DNA from: Paenibacillus alkalitolerans
Lineage (GTDB): Bacteria > Bacillota > Bacilli > Paenibacillales > YIM-B00363
Direction: 5' to 3'
Length of the DNA: 64,000 bases
Assembly: GCF_016482785.1 (NCBI RefSeq)
Contig: NZ_JAEMXM010000004.1
Coordinates: 186,001 to 250,000 of the forward strand
Shown: piece after piece, positions 1-8,528 of the stretch
Numbering within the stretch: position 1 is the first letter of the stretch
Layout of the letters: every line of letters starts with the position of its first letter
Notes under the pieces: model-generated
The model's database searches: none
What the model was told of the DNA's origin: nothing
Seen by the model: the letters and a program-made list of their open reading frames with translations, nothing else
Translations under genes and position numbers: made by a program

Positions 1-83
1 TCACTATAGCAAAAACGCAGCCCACCCGCCAGAGGATTCGGCTTGTTTTACTTATCAGAAGTTTTGATGAGATTCATAACCGC

Positions 84-119
84 AAAAAAAACGCCGCCCG
101 AAATTCATCGGGTGACGTG
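84..119 (-). terminator. Terminator of the CuA-lipoprotein gene
   Basis: On the minus strand, imperfect GC-rich arms around a TGAAT loop are followed by a run of eight T. It lies just downstream of the minus-strand lipoprotein gene. Confidence 0.6.
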
Positions 120-135
120 TTTGTCGGTCTCTGTC

Positions 136-534
136 TTATTCGACAATCAATTTAGCGACCATGTCTTTATGGCCCGTGCCGCACATAATGCTGCACTCAA
201 GCTCATATTCGCCTTTGTCCGGAGTGAACGTCGAGCTTTGTCCGTCCGCCAATTCGATCTCCAGACCGTTTATTTTCAACCCGTGATTGCCTTGGCTCGA
301 TGCAAAAGTTAAGTTTACCGTATCGCCGGCTTTGACGCGGTATTCCGGCTGGTCAAATTTGAAGTCCGTCGCCGTTACATTTACGTCAACCGTTGCGCCG
401 GATCCTTCCGCGCCTTCGCCTTCGGCTGCAGCCGTATCCTCGGCCGCTTCGCCGGAAGACGGTTGTCCGCCGCCGCAAGCAGTCAATGCGCCGACCAAGG
501 TAACCGCAAGAAGCAGCATTAAAAGCTTTTTCAT
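136..534 (-). CDS. CuA-type cupredoxin domain lipoprotein
   Basis: A 132-residue secreted lipoprotein. The N-terminus is a short basic-hydrophobic signal ending in a lipobox (LTAC, Cys about residue 20), followed by a Gly/Ala/Glu-rich linker (about 22-50). The rest is a cupredoxin fold. Near the C-terminus the spacing C-x3-C-x3-H-x2-M (CSIMCGTGHKDM) matches the binuclear CuA site of cytochrome c oxidase subunit II, and an upstream His (QGNHG) could supply the second histidine. There are no subunit II transmembrane helices and no other oxidase subunit is nearby. It is therefore likely a free-standing copper or electron-transfer lipoprotein on the outer face of the membrane. Its redox partner cannot be told from sequence. 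Confidence 0.8.
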   Translation of the reverse strand: MKKLLMLLLAVTLVGALTACGGGQPSSGEAAEDTAAAEGEGAEGSGATVDVNVTATDFKFDQPEYRVKAGDTVNLTFASSQGNHGLKINGLEIELADGQSSTFTPDKGEYELECSIMCGTGHKDMVAKLIVE

Positions 535-650
535 CCGTTATTCCCCCTCCGAATTTCCTCTTAACCGCATGCATCAATCATACCGCATACATGCGGAAAT
601 GTCAGTGTCCGGAGGGTGTTGAAAGTGTGACAACATGTTGAACGCATGAA

Positions 651-690
651 GAAAAATAACCAGCCGGCGATCAAGCTGCCGGTCTGATTA
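651..690 (-). terminator. Terminator downstream of the holin-like gene
   Basis: CCGGC and GCCGG arms are followed on the minus strand by a T-rich run (from about 657 down to 651). T-rich sequence on the other side too suggests it may work in both directions. Confidence 0.5.
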
Positions 691-714
691 TTTTTTGCAC
701 CTCACGTTCAACTC

Positions 715-1077
715 TTACCTTTCCCTGTGTCGTTCACCGCGGTTAAACGGCGTAGCCACAGGAAGAAACAGGTCGATAAGTCCGATGACGAGCGCCGCGA
801 GAATCGCTCCGATGAACGTCACCCGGACGCCTCCAACGATGAACTGCGCGAAATAAATGACCAGCGCGCTTACCAGAAAACCGACGATTCCGCGCCCGAA
901 CGGAGTGATTCGGGCTCCGAAAATTCCCTCGATGATCCAGCCGAAGACAGCGATCACAAGCGCTAGGAACAATGCGCTCCAAAAACCTCCGACCGCAAAC
1001 TGCGGAACGAGCGCGCCGACTAACAACAAGACGAGTGCGGAGACGACGAATCTGACCACGTGGCCTAGAAAGCGCAT
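715..1077 (-). CDS. Holin-like / YvlD-type small membrane protein
   Basis: A 120-residue, very hydrophobic protein with about four membrane segments (roughly residues 8-28, 31-53, 62-80 and 88-108) and a basic C-terminal tail. It resembles the small proteins annotated as phage holin family (YvlD-like) that are common as single chromosomal genes in Bacilli, so the name does not imply a prophage. The ATG at 1077 is preferred: AAGGAG sits 8 bases upstream, whereas the GTG at 1086 overlaps that site. It diverges from mutS2. Function is unknown. Confidence 0.7.
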   Translation of the reverse strand: MRFLGHVVRFVVSALVLLLVGALVPQFAVGGFWSALFLALVIAVFGWIIEGIFGARITPFGRGIVGFLVSALVIYFAQFIVGGVRVTFIGAILAALVIGLIDLFLPVATPFNRGERHRER

Positions 1078-1202
1078 AGCTGACACTCCTTCTCAGTTCT
1101 TGGTTTGGCTGACACTTTCACGTTTCGGTGCGATCTTAGTATTCCCGGCGCCTAAACCGATATGAATGAGAATGACTGACAAGCTTCGATTGCTTCGGGG
1201 GT

Positions 1203-1231
1203 TTGTTGCTCTGTTTGCGTTCGGATATAAT
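1203..1231 (+). promoter_or_regulatory. Sigma-A-type promoter of mutS2
   Basis: TTGTTG at 1203-1208, a 17-bp spacer and TATAAT at 1226-1231, ending 27 bases before the TTG start of mutS2. Confidence 0.6.
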
Positions 1232-1258
1232 ACTTTGTTGAGGGGAGGCGCATAAGCC

Positions 1259-3613
1259 TTGGACGAAAAGTTACTGGAAAAGCTGGAATATCATAAAATT
1301 TTAAATACATTGGCGCAGCATGCCGCTACGTCGATCGGCAAAGCGTTCGCGGAAGGGCTGCGTCCGAGCGGCGATTTGGCGGAAGTCCGGCACAGGCTGC
1401 TGGGAACCGACGAGGCGGTGACGATCGACCGCATGAAGGGACAAGCTCCGCTGGGAGGCGTTTCGGATATTCGGGCCTCATTAAAGCGGTCCGTCATCGG
1501 CGGGACGTTGAACGCTTCGGAACTGCTCGATATCGCCAATACGGTGTTGGGCGGAAGAAGGGTGAAGCGTTTCGTCGATTCGTTCCGGGAGAAGCATGAA
1601 GCGCCTATTCTCGGAGCGCTATGCGACGCGGTTCAAGAGCTGAGGGAGGTCGAGGATCAAATCCGGCGCTGTATCGACGACAACGGCGTTGTTGTGGATA
1701 CGGCCAGCGACGACCTGCTGCGCATCCGGCGCGAGCTGCGGACGGGGGAAGCGCGCGTGCGCGAGAAGCTGGAATCGATCGTACGCAGCTCATCCGCCCA
1801 GAAGATGCTGCAGGATGCTATCGTGACGATGCGCAACGACCGGTTCGTCATCCCGGTAAAGCAAGAATACAGAGGAGCATTCGGTGGAATCGTGCACGAT
1901 CAGTCTTCTTCGGGAGCTACATTATTCATTGAGCCGGAGGCTGTCGTAACGTTAAACAATAGGCTGCGGGAGCTGAAAATTCAAGAGGAGCGGGAAATCG
2001 AGCGGATTTTGCAAAAGCTGACCGCAGCCGTCGCCGGCGAAGCCGAGGCCCTTGGCATCAACGTGGACCTGTTGGGCCAAATCGATTTTATGTTTGCGAA
2101 GGCGAGGCTTGCCCGATCCATGAAAGCCAGCTTGCCGGCGGTGAACGACAAAGGGTATTTACGCATTCGCAAAGGCCGGCATCCGCTTATCCCGTTGGAG
2201 GACGTCGTGCCGCTTGACGTAGAACTCGGCGCCGGTTACTCCGCCATTATTGTGACCGGACCGAACACAGGGGGCAAAACGGTCACGTTAAAAACGGTCG
2301 GCTTGTTGAGTTTGATGGCATTAAGCGGATTGTTCGTTCCGGCGGAAGACGGCAGCGAATGCTGCGTGTTCGACGCGGTGTTTGCCGACATCGGCGACGA
2401 GCAAAGCATCGAACAAAATTTGAGCACGTTTTCCAGCCATATGACGAACATTATCTCCATATTGAAGCGAATGACGCCGCGCAGCCTCGTGCTTCTTGAC
2501 GAGGTAGGGGCAGGTACCGATCCGGCGGAAGGCTCTGCGCTTGCGATCGCGATCTTGGAACATATACGGGAGATGGGCTGCCGTCTCGTAGCGACGACGC
2601 ACTACAGCGAGTTGAAAGCATACGCCTATGACCGCCCCGTCGTCGTGAACGCAAGCATGGAGTTCAACGTGGAGACGCTGCGCCCGACGTACCGGCTGCT
2701 TGTCGGCGTGCCGGGACGAAGCAACGCGTTCGCCATCGCCGAACGGCTCGGGCTGTCCAAGCGCATCATTGACGAGGCTCGCAGCGAAGTCGCGGAGGAA
2801 GACCAACGCGTCGAGGCAATGATCTCCAAGCTGGAAGAACACCGGTTGGCGGCGGAGCGCGAACGTGCGGAGGCGGAGCGGCTGCGGCAAGAGTCGGAAG
2901 AGATCCGCAAGGAGCTGGCGGACGAGCGCAAGAAGCTGGAGGAACGCCGGACCAAGCTGTTTGAGGAAGCGGAGCGGGAGGCCGCGGAAGCGATTGCGAA
3001 AGCGCGGCGCGAAGCGGAATCGATCATCGCCGATTTGCGCAGGCAGGCGCTTGAAGAAGGCGCTTCGATCAAAGAGCACAAGCTGATCGAGGCAAAGCGC
3101 AAGCTGGAGGAGGCGGCTCCGAAGCTGAAGAAGAAGCCTGCGCCGGCCGTTCGAACGGCCTCGCCCGCGGCCGTCTCGGCCGGGGACGAAGTGCGTGTGC
3201 TCTCGCTCGGACAGAAAGGCCACGTCGTTGAAAAACAAGCGGACGGCGCCATCGTCCAACTGGGCATTATCAAGATGAAAGTCGCTCTCGACGATTTGGA
3301 GCCCGTCGCCGCGGACCGGAAGAAGACGGCCGCCGCGGGACCGACCGTTAAGCGAACGAGAGACGACAATGTGCGCACGGAGCTCGATTTGCGCGGCTCC
3401 AACCTGGAGGAAGCGCTCATCGAGGTGGACCGCTTCTTGGACGAAGCGATCATGAGCAATTTGGGGCAAGTGTATATCATTCACGGCAAGGGAACCGGGG
3501 TGCTCCGCACCGGAATCCAGGATTTCCTTCGACGGCATAAGCATGTCAAAGCTCACCGCCTCGGCAATTACGGCGAGGGCGGGACCGGCGTCACCGTGGC
3601 GGAGCTTAAGTGA
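1259..3613 (+). CDS. mutS2: MutS2 family ATPase / endonuclease
   Basis: 784 residues, full length for MutS2. The clamp and coiled-coil core precedes an ABC-type ATPase with Walker A GPNTGGKT (about residues 333-340), signature-like LSTFSSHM and Walker B LVLLDEVGAGTDP. A long Glu/Arg-rich coiled coil covers about 510-640. The C-terminal Smr domain (about 706-784) carries LDLRG and the HGKGTG motif. Unlike MutS1 there is no mismatch-recognition domain. The family suppresses recombination and, in Bacillus (as RqcU), acts on collided ribosomes. The start is TTG at 1259 behind GAGGGGAGG. The last 8 bases overlap the convergent gene at 3606-4529. Confidence 0.95.
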   Translation: MDEKLLEKLEYHKILNTLAQHAATSIGKAFAEGLRPSGDLAEVRHRLLGTDEAVTIDRMKGQAPLGGVSDIRASLKRSVIGGTLNASELLDIANTVLGGRRVKRFVDSFREKHEAPILGALCDAVQELREVEDQIRRCIDDNGVVVDTASDDLLRIRRELRTGEARVREKLESIVRSSSAQKMLQDAIVTMRNDRFVIPVKQEYRGAFGGIVHDQSSSGATLFIEPEAVVTLNNRLRELKIQEEREIERILQKLTAAVAGEAEALGINVDLLGQIDFMFAKARLARSMKASLPAVNDKGYLRIRKGRHPLIPLEDVVPLDVELGAGYSAIIVTGPNTGGKTVTLKTVGLLSLMALSGLFVPAEDGSECCVFDAVFADIGDEQSIEQNLSTFSSHMTNIISILKRMTPRSLVLLDEVGAGTDPAEGSALAIAILEHIREMGCRLVATTHYSELKAYAYDRPVVVNASMEFNVETLRPTYRLLVGVPGRSNAFAIAERLGLSKRIIDEARSEVAEEDQRVEAMISKLEEHRLAAERERAEAERLRQESEEIRKELADERKKLEERRTKLFEEAEREAAEAIAKARREAESIIADLRRQALEEGASIKEHKLIEAKRKLEEAAPKLKKKPAPAVRTASPAAVSAGDEVRVLSLGQKGHVVEKQADGAIVQLGIIKMKVALDDLEPVAADRKKTAAAGPTVKRTRDDNVRTELDLRGSNLEEALIEVDRFLDEAIMSNLGQVYIIHGKGTGVLRTGIQDFLRRHKHVKAHRLGNYGEGGTGVTVAELK

Positions 3614-4529
3614 TTTTCACGGACGGACGGATGTATTCCCGGATCCCTTCGGATAACGGAATCGGCGCTGTTTTAAACACGTCGTAGAACGGAGTCCCGT
3701 CCCGGCAAATGTTCTCCTCAAGAAGCATCGACAGCTGTGTGCCGGTGATCGGGAAGAAGGGGAACCGTTCGAACAGCGACACCGCCGGTTTCATGAGCGA
3801 AAGCGGCACGTGCGCGAGCCGGACGCCGCGGTTCATCGCCCGGCCGATTTCCCGCAGTATGTCGTTATAACTGATTTGCTCCGGTCCCCCAATGTCGAAT
3901 GCGGCGTTCACCTCGTGATGGGTGAGCGCCTTCACGAACACATCGGAGACCGTTCGTAAAGATACGGGCTGGAGACGGTATTTGCCGTGGCCGATCACCG
4001 GAGTCACAGGCAGCTTTACGAGGTCGGCGAGCATGTTCACAAATCCGTCTCCAGGCCCGAAGATGACGGAAGGGCGAAATATGACGTGCGGGATACCGCT
4101 TGCCCGCACTAATTGTTCGGCTTCCCACTTCGTGCGGAAATACCCGGAAGATGTCTCAAGGCGCGCTCCCAACGCGCTCATATGAATAAACCGCTTGCCG
4201 GCGGCCGCATAGCCCGACTGAACGCACGCGTTTACGATCGCCTTCGTTCCTTCGGTGTGTACCCGTTCGAAAGTGACGCCTTTACCCTGGTTCTCGCGGA
4301 TTATTCCGACAAGATGAATGACGGCGTCGCATTCGGCAAGCATGGATATGTACGTTTCAGGCTGCAGCAGATTGCCTTCCACAAACCGGACGCTGCCGTT
4401 AGAGGCATAAGATCCGGCAACAGGCGGTTTTTTGCGAACCAAGCACGTTACGTGATAATCTTTACTCAACAGTCCGGCCAAGATGCCGGAACCGACAAAC
4501 CCGGCTGCGCCCGTCACGAATACCCGCAT
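3606..4529 (-). CDS. NDUFA9-like NAD(P)-binding atypical SDR
   Basis: 307 residues. The N-terminus MRVFVTGAAGFVGSGIL is a Rossmann GxxGxxG nucleotide-binding motif, and the Y-x3-K pair of the extended SDR family is visible as YFRTK (about residue 139). The pattern fits the complex I NDUFA9-subunit-like group of NAD(P)H-binding proteins, whose substrate in bacteria is mostly unknown. ATG at 4529 is chosen because GGAGGG lies a few bases upstream; a further in-frame ATG at 4544 overlaps that site. Its 3' end overlaps mutS2 tail to tail. Confidence 0.8.
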   Translation of the reverse strand: MRVFVTGAAGFVGSGILAGLLSKDYHVTCLVRKKPPVAGSYASNGSVRFVEGNLLQPETYISMLAECDAVIHLVGIIRENQGKGVTFERVHTEGTKAIVNACVQSGYAAAGKRFIHMSALGARLETSSGYFRTKWEAEQLVRASGIPHVIFRPSVIFGPGDGFVNMLADLVKLPVTPVIGHGKYRLQPVSLRTVSDVFVKALTHHEVNAAFDIGGPEQISYNDILREIGRAMNRGVRLAHVPLSLMKPAVSLFERFPFFPITGTQLSMLLEENICRDGTPFYDVFKTAPIPLSEGIREYIRPSVKIT

Positions 4530-4625
4530 CGATAATCCCTCCATTACGCGGTGCGTGCAACGGGAACACTTCCCGTTACAGCGGCTTTTGTAACTCTTAT
4601 TGTAATTCTTTTTGCGGAGGTATGC

Positions 4626-4712
4626 ATGAAATATTTATGGGGATCGCTCATGGCGATCGCGCTTATGTTTCTTGCGGCAGGCATTTATTATTTCGTTAAT
4701 TACGCGATGTAG
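4626..4712 (+). CDS. Small single-span membrane protein (28 aa)
   Basis: An open frame of 28 codons: a short polar start (MKYLWG), then a hydrophobic stretch of about 18 residues (LMAIALMFLAAGIYYFV), ending YAM. GGAGG (4616-4620) sits 5 bases before the ATG. The gene at 4733 follows 20 bases later with its own site, so they may be co-transcribed. An alternative ATG at 4622 gives an unrelated 25-codon frame with worse spacing. No function can be assigned. Confidence 0.55.
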   Translation: MKYLWGSLMAIALMFLAAGIYYFVNYAM

Positions 4713-4732
4713 ACGACGAAAGGAAGTATACC

Positions 4733-5191
4733 ATGACGCAAATATGCCCTTGGTGCCAGATGGAAATCGTCTGGGACGACGAATTCGGGCCGGAATCGAA
4801 TTGCCCGCATTGCTACAACGAATTGGGGGAATACCGGACGCTGTCGATTCCGGTGAAACGCAACGAGCGGGGGGACATGTTCGAGGACGACTCGGACGGC
4901 GAATGGAACAAGTACGCGAACGCGGTGCAGGATGTTCTGGACGAACAAGATGATGTGCCGGAATGCCCGCTATGCCAGGAATATATGGTGTTGGCGGGCA
5001 AGCAGACGGTAACGGAGCGGGAGCTCGCGCCGAATATTCCGTCCGCCGGGTCGGTGCCGTTTCTAACGCCTCCGTACCGTACCGACGTGTTCGTTTGCTC
5101 CCACTGCTTCACATTTCAATATCGTTTGAGCGAAGAGGACCGCATGCGCACCATCCGAACGCTGGCCGGGCGAAAAGCCCGCCGGCCGTAG
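4733..5191 (+). CDS. Uncharacterised protein with paired zinc-knuckle motifs
   Basis: 152 residues. The N-terminus has CPWC and CPHC (residues about 5-8 and 24-27). The second half has CPLC (about 80-83) and CSHC (about 121-124), giving two C-x2-C pairs that could each form a zinc ribbon. The middle is acidic (FEDDSDGEW). I recognise no named family. The ATG is preceded by AAAGGAAG. It follows a 28-codon membrane peptide, and a weak terminator follows it. Confidence 0.7.
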   Translation: MTQICPWCQMEIVWDDEFGPESNCPHCYNELGEYRTLSIPVKRNERGDMFEDDSDGEWNKYANAVQDVLDEQDDVPECPLCQEYMVLAGKQTVTERELAPNIPSAGSVPFLTPPYRTDVFVCSHCFTFQYRLSEEDRMRTIRTLAGRKARRP

Positions 5192-5192
5192 G

Positions 5193-5216
5193 AGGAGCCA
5201 CGGTTCCTCTTTTTTC
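5193..5216 (+). terminator. Short terminator after the zinc-knuckle gene
   Basis: GAGGAGCC and GGTTCCTC arms with a very short loop, followed by seven T, directly after the stop codon at 5191. Confidence 0.45.
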
Positions 5217-5293
5217 CGAGGTGTTTTACGTTTTCCGCATTTGGGAACGTTAAAGTGTGTTACGTGAAAACGCGGAAAAAGGAGACACGAACC

Positions 5294-6523
5294 ATGCCGG
5301 ATGCGAAAGAGCACAAAGCAGGCAGCCTGGACCGGCAAAATAGGCTGCTTCTCCTCGTAAATGCTCTGTTTGCAACAGCCAACGCGCTGTCGGGTGCTTT
5401 CGTGAACGTGTATTTATGGAAAGCGAAACAGGATTACGCGATGATCGGCTATTTCGCCTTATCCAATCAAATTGTTATGGCGGTCACGTTTTGGCTTGCG
5501 GGCAAATGGGTCAAAGAGCATAACAAGATGAATTCGCTGCGTCTGGGAGTCGTTCTGGCGGCGGTCTTTTATTTGCTCGTTCTTTGGTTCGGAAAGAAAG
5601 CCGCGGAATGGGTCATATTGCTGGGCGGAGTTCAGGGGCTGTTTTCGGCGTTTTTTTGGCTGGCTTTCAATATCATTTACTTTGAAGTGACGAGCCGCGA
5701 CAACCGCGACGAATTCAACGGATGGCAAGGACTGCTAGGGTCGGGCGCCGGAATGGTCGCTCCGTGGGTATCCGGTTTTCTTATTACGCGCATGGACGAT
5801 ACGGCCGGGTACCGGTTGATTTTCTCGATCTCGTTGGCTATTTTTGTTATCGGAGCTATTGCAAGCTTTTTCTTGCGGCGCAGACCGGCTCAGAAGCATT
5901 ACGAATGGTTATACGGCTTGCAGCAGCTGAGGCAGCATGGCAACGAGTGGCGGTTCGCGTTTCCGGCGCTGCTTGCTCAAGGCCTAAGAGAAGGGGTATT
6001 CGTGTTTCTGATCGGCCTACTGGTATACATCGCGACGAAAAACGAGCTTCTTCTGGGAAACTATTCATTAATCACATCGGCGGTGTCCCTTGGAGCGTAT
6101 TACTTGGCGGGCAAGTTCATAAAGCCCCGCAGAAGAAGCGTCTCCATGCTCATAGGGGCGTTGGCGATGACGGGCGTGATCTTGCCGTTCTTTTGGAACA
6201 TAAATTTCACGACGCTTCTCATCTTCGGCATTACGGTTTCGCTCTTCTATCCTCTGTATTCGATTCCTATCACGTCAACCGTTTTCGATCTGATCGGAAC
6301 CAACATGGAAAGCGCCCGGCATCGGGTGGAATACGTGGTCCTAAGGGAGACGGCGCTCAATATCGGCAGAATCGCCGGAACGATTATGTTCATCGCGGTC
6401 GTATCGTTCTCGACGAAACCGGCCGTCCTCGTCGGCTTCATGCTGTTTATCGGCTGCTCTCCCATACTGTCTTGGCTGTTTATGCGCCGGCTGCTCGTTG
6501 CGGACCCTTCCCGCATTCGCTAA
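5294..6523 (+). CDS. MFS transporter
   Basis: 409 residues with about 12 hydrophobic segments and a central basic loop (FFLRRRPAQKHYEW), the usual layout of a major facilitator superfamily permease. The ATG at 5294 (MPDAKEHKAG) has AAAAGGAG 9 bases upstream; an upstream in-frame start at 5255 lacks such a site. The substrate is not evident. The neighbours do not form an obvious pathway with it. Confidence 0.8.
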   Translation: MPDAKEHKAGSLDRQNRLLLLVNALFATANALSGAFVNVYLWKAKQDYAMIGYFALSNQIVMAVTFWLAGKWVKEHNKMNSLRLGVVLAAVFYLLVLWFGKKAAEWVILLGGVQGLFSAFFWLAFNIIYFEVTSRDNRDEFNGWQGLLGSGAGMVAPWVSGFLITRMDDTAGYRLIFSISLAIFVIGAIASFFLRRRPAQKHYEWLYGLQQLRQHGNEWRFAFPALLAQGLREGVFVFLIGLLVYIATKNELLLGNYSLITSAVSLGAYYLAGKFIKPRRRSVSMLIGALAMTGVILPFFWNINFTTLLIFGITVSLFYPLYSIPITSTVFDLIGTNMESARHRVEYVVLRETALNIGRIAGTIMFIAVVSFSTKPAVLVGFMLFIGCSPILSWLFMRRLLVADPSRIR

Positions 6524-6560
6524 AATATGCATGAAGTGCGGTTAGAGAGGTGGTCCTTTC

Positions 6561-7484
6561 ATGGCTCGAAGAAAGATGGCCGATAACATAACTCAGCTGA
6601 TCGGAGATACGCCCGCCGTCTTGCTCCAACGGCTTGCCGGTCCGGCATGCGCCGATGTGTATGTCAAGCTGGAGTTTTACAATCCGAGCCGCAGCGTCAA
6701 AGACCGTGCGGCTTTTAATTTGATCGCGCAAGCGGAGAAGGACGGCCGTCTTCGTCCCGGCGCCACGATTATTGAGCCTACGAGCGGCAATACCGGCATC
6801 GGTCTCGCGATGAACGCGGCGGCCAAAGGGTACCGCGCCATTCTCGTCATGCCCGACAATATGAGCAAGGAACGAATCAATATCCTGAAAGCTTACGGTG
6901 CGGAAGTCGTATTGACGCCGGCCGCCGAACGAATGCCTGGAGCCATACGCAAAGCGAAGGAGCTCGCGGAAAGCATTCCCGGCAGCTTCATTCCCCAGCA
7001 ATTTGAAAATGCCGCGAATCCGGACATTCATCGCGCCACGACCGCCGTTGAAATTATGGAGCAGATGGACGGGAAGCTGGACGCGTTCGTCGCTACGGCC
7101 GGCACGGGCGGAACAATTACGGGAACGGGAGAGGCGCTGCGCGAACGTCTGCCCGGACTTCGCATCTATGTGGCGGAACCGAAAGGTTCTCCGGTGCTGT
7201 CCGGCGGCCAGCCCGGTCCGCATAAGCTCGTAGGGACGAGTCCCGGATTTATTCCGAAAATATTGAACACGCAATTGTATGATGAAATCGTTCAGGTGTC
7301 GGACGACGATGCGCTCTCCGTGATGCGCGATTTGGCGAGATTGGAAGGGCTGCTGGTCGGCCCGTCTTCGGGGGCGTCCGTATGGGCGGCTCTGATGGCC
7401 GCTCAACGTCTCGGACCGGGCAAGCGGGTTCTTTGCATCGCTCCGGACACGGGGGAACGCTATTTAAGCATGGATATTTGGTGA
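6561..7484 (+). CDS. cysK: Cysteine synthase (O-acetylserine sulfhydrylase), CysK family
   Basis: 307 residues, normal length. The PLP lysine lies in SRSVKDRAA (about residue 44), the substrate loop is PTSGNTGIGLAM (about 70), and the phosphate-binding glycine loop is TAGTGGTITGTG (about 177). It makes cysteine from O-acetylserine and sulfide in the cytosol. The start codon has GAGAGGTGG upstream. No Cys-metabolism regulator is adjacent. Assignment of the family is firm; a cystathionine beta-synthase-like substrate preference cannot be excluded. Confidence 0.9.
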   Translation: MARRKMADNITQLIGDTPAVLLQRLAGPACADVYVKLEFYNPSRSVKDRAAFNLIAQAEKDGRLRPGATIIEPTSGNTGIGLAMNAAAKGYRAILVMPDNMSKERINILKAYGAEVVLTPAAERMPGAIRKAKELAESIPGSFIPQQFENAANPDIHRATTAVEIMEQMDGKLDAFVATAGTGGTITGTGEALRERLPGLRIYVAEPKGSPVLSGGQPGPHKLVGTSPGFIPKILNTQLYDEIVQVSDDDALSVMRDLARLEGLLVGPSSGASVWAALMAAQRLGPGKRVLCIAPDTGERYLSMDIW

Positions 7485-7571
7485 CCGGCGCCTATTGCAT
7501 AAATATACATTTTTCTGTATTATTATTAGTAACAGCTAAACGCGGTACAGAAAGGTGGCCGGTGAACGGAC

Positions 7572-7850
7572 ATGAAAATCGCATTTGAGAAAAGGTTGCC
7601 GGATCCGGAGCTATTTTTTCAATTGGTGAATGAGTGCGGAGAAGGAAGCGGGCAGGAAGAAGCGGGTAAGCGGTACGCCCTGCTGCAGCGGCACTCGGAC
7701 CGGGTCGTTGCGGCATATGACGGAGATGTGCTGGTTGCCGTCGGCGCGCAAGACGCCGAATTCGGCGGGGAATGGTCGGCGACGGTGCGTTCCGATTACG
7801 CCAAACGGGATCTGGAGTCCAACATGAAGAAGCTGTTGGTATACATGTAA
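7572..7850 (+). CDS. Small hypothetical protein, possibly a shortened acetyltransferase-like domain
   Basis: 92 residues, soluble, starting MKIAFEKRLPD. The segment VVAAYDGDVLVAVG resembles the first strands of GNAT acetyltransferases, but the acetyl-CoA loop (Q/RxxGxG/A) is absent, so it would be incomplete. A clear terminator follows the stop, suggesting a real transcription unit. Function is unknown. Confidence 0.55.
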   Translation: MKIAFEKRLPDPELFFQLVNECGEGSGQEEAGKRYALLQRHSDRVVAAYDGDVLVAVGAQDAEFGGEWSATVRSDYAKRDLESNMKKLLVYM

Positions 7851-7867
7851 GTCGAACAATAATCGTA

Positions 7868-7897
7868 CAGCCCCTTCGCGAGAAGCGGGCTGTTTTT
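7868..7897 (+). terminator. Terminator
   Basis: CAGCCC and GGGCTG arms separated by a short loop, followed by five T; it closes the small gene ending at 7850. Confidence 0.75.
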
Positions 7898-7937
7898 GTT
7901 GCCTGGATGATCCCGTCGATCACTTAGAGTTCACACG

Positions 7938-8285
7938 TTATTCAGTGCCCAAATTTTGAACTTCGCTTTTCGAGGACGTTTTTTCCATATAATCTCCGCC
8001 CCAATGACAAAGAGCCTCCAAAACGGGCTCAAGAGAGTGCCCGAGTTCCGTAAGTGAATATTCGACTTTCGGAGGGACTTGATTGAATACTTTCCGCATA
8101 ATTAAACCGTCATTCTCCAATTCTCTTAACGTTTGTACCAGCATTTTTTGAGTGATGTCCGGTACTAACCGCTTTAACTCCCCCGTGCGCTGCGGCCCCG
8201 TGATTATATGATACAATACACGGCTTTTCCATTTTCCGCCAATTACTTGCAAGGTTTTTTCGAGTTGTGTGTAATAAGTTTTCAG
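7938..8285 (-). CDS. HxlR family transcriptional regulator (probable CTG start)
   Basis: 115 residues with the winged-helix signature of the HxlR/DUF24 family: VIGGKWKSRVLYHI near the N-terminus, then GELKRLVPDITQKML and a wing ending PKVEYSLTELG. No ATG, GTG or TTG gives a full domain. The first standard start (TTG at 8252) would cut off the helix TQLEKTL that precedes VIGGKWK in the family. The frame opens after a TGA just upstream, and AAGGAG at 8295-8300 sits 9 bases before CTG at 8285, which I take as the start. The usual N-terminal redox Cys is replaced (TQLE for CPVE). It is divergent from the membrane gene at 8529 and probably controls it. Confidence 0.8.
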   Translation of the reverse strand: MKTYYTQLEKTLQVIGGKWKSRVLYHIITGPQRTGELKRLVPDITQKMLVQTLRELENDGLIMRKVFNQVPPKVEYSLTELGHSLEPVLEALCHWGGDYMEKTSSKSEVQNLGTE

Positions 8286-8349
8286 TTCGATAAACTCCTT
8301 TCAAATTCAATTATTACTTATTAGTGACTATATAACTTTAAAGTGGGTA

Positions 8350-8381
8350 CTATTATTCGGATTATTAATGAATCATAATAG
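8350..8381. promoter_or_regulatory. Candidate operator dyad between hxlR-type gene and membrane gene
   Basis: CTATTAT (8350-8356) and ATAATAG (8375-8381) form an inverted repeat centred in the AT-rich divergent intergenic region, a natural place for an HxlR dimer. TTGTCA at about 8385 could be the -35 for the rightward gene. Confidence 0.4.
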
Positions 8382-8528
8382 CACTTGTCAGCGGTCAAGA
8401 ACAGTATTGTTATAAAATTATCGAACAGGAGAGTGAAATGATGGTACCGGCACTTGCGTAAAACGGGAATCGATATCAACCATCCCGATTCTTTATGTTT
8501 TCATGACTAAACACGAGGAGAGATTCAC

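Noticed and set aside
715-1077. Prophage remnant suggested by the holin-like gene
   Set aside because: No endolysin, structural or integrase genes are near; single holin-like genes are common in Bacilli chromosomes.
2321-3556. 411-codon minus-strand frame opposite mutS2
   Set aside because: It mirrors the codon pattern of a clear GC-rich gene on the other strand, has no ribosome site and encodes Arg/Leu/His-rich low-complexity sequence.
8438-8464. Seven-codon leader-like frame (MMVPALA) upstream of the membrane gene
   Set aside because: It has a fair ribosome site, but it is too short to judge, with no run of regulatory codons and no attenuator after it.
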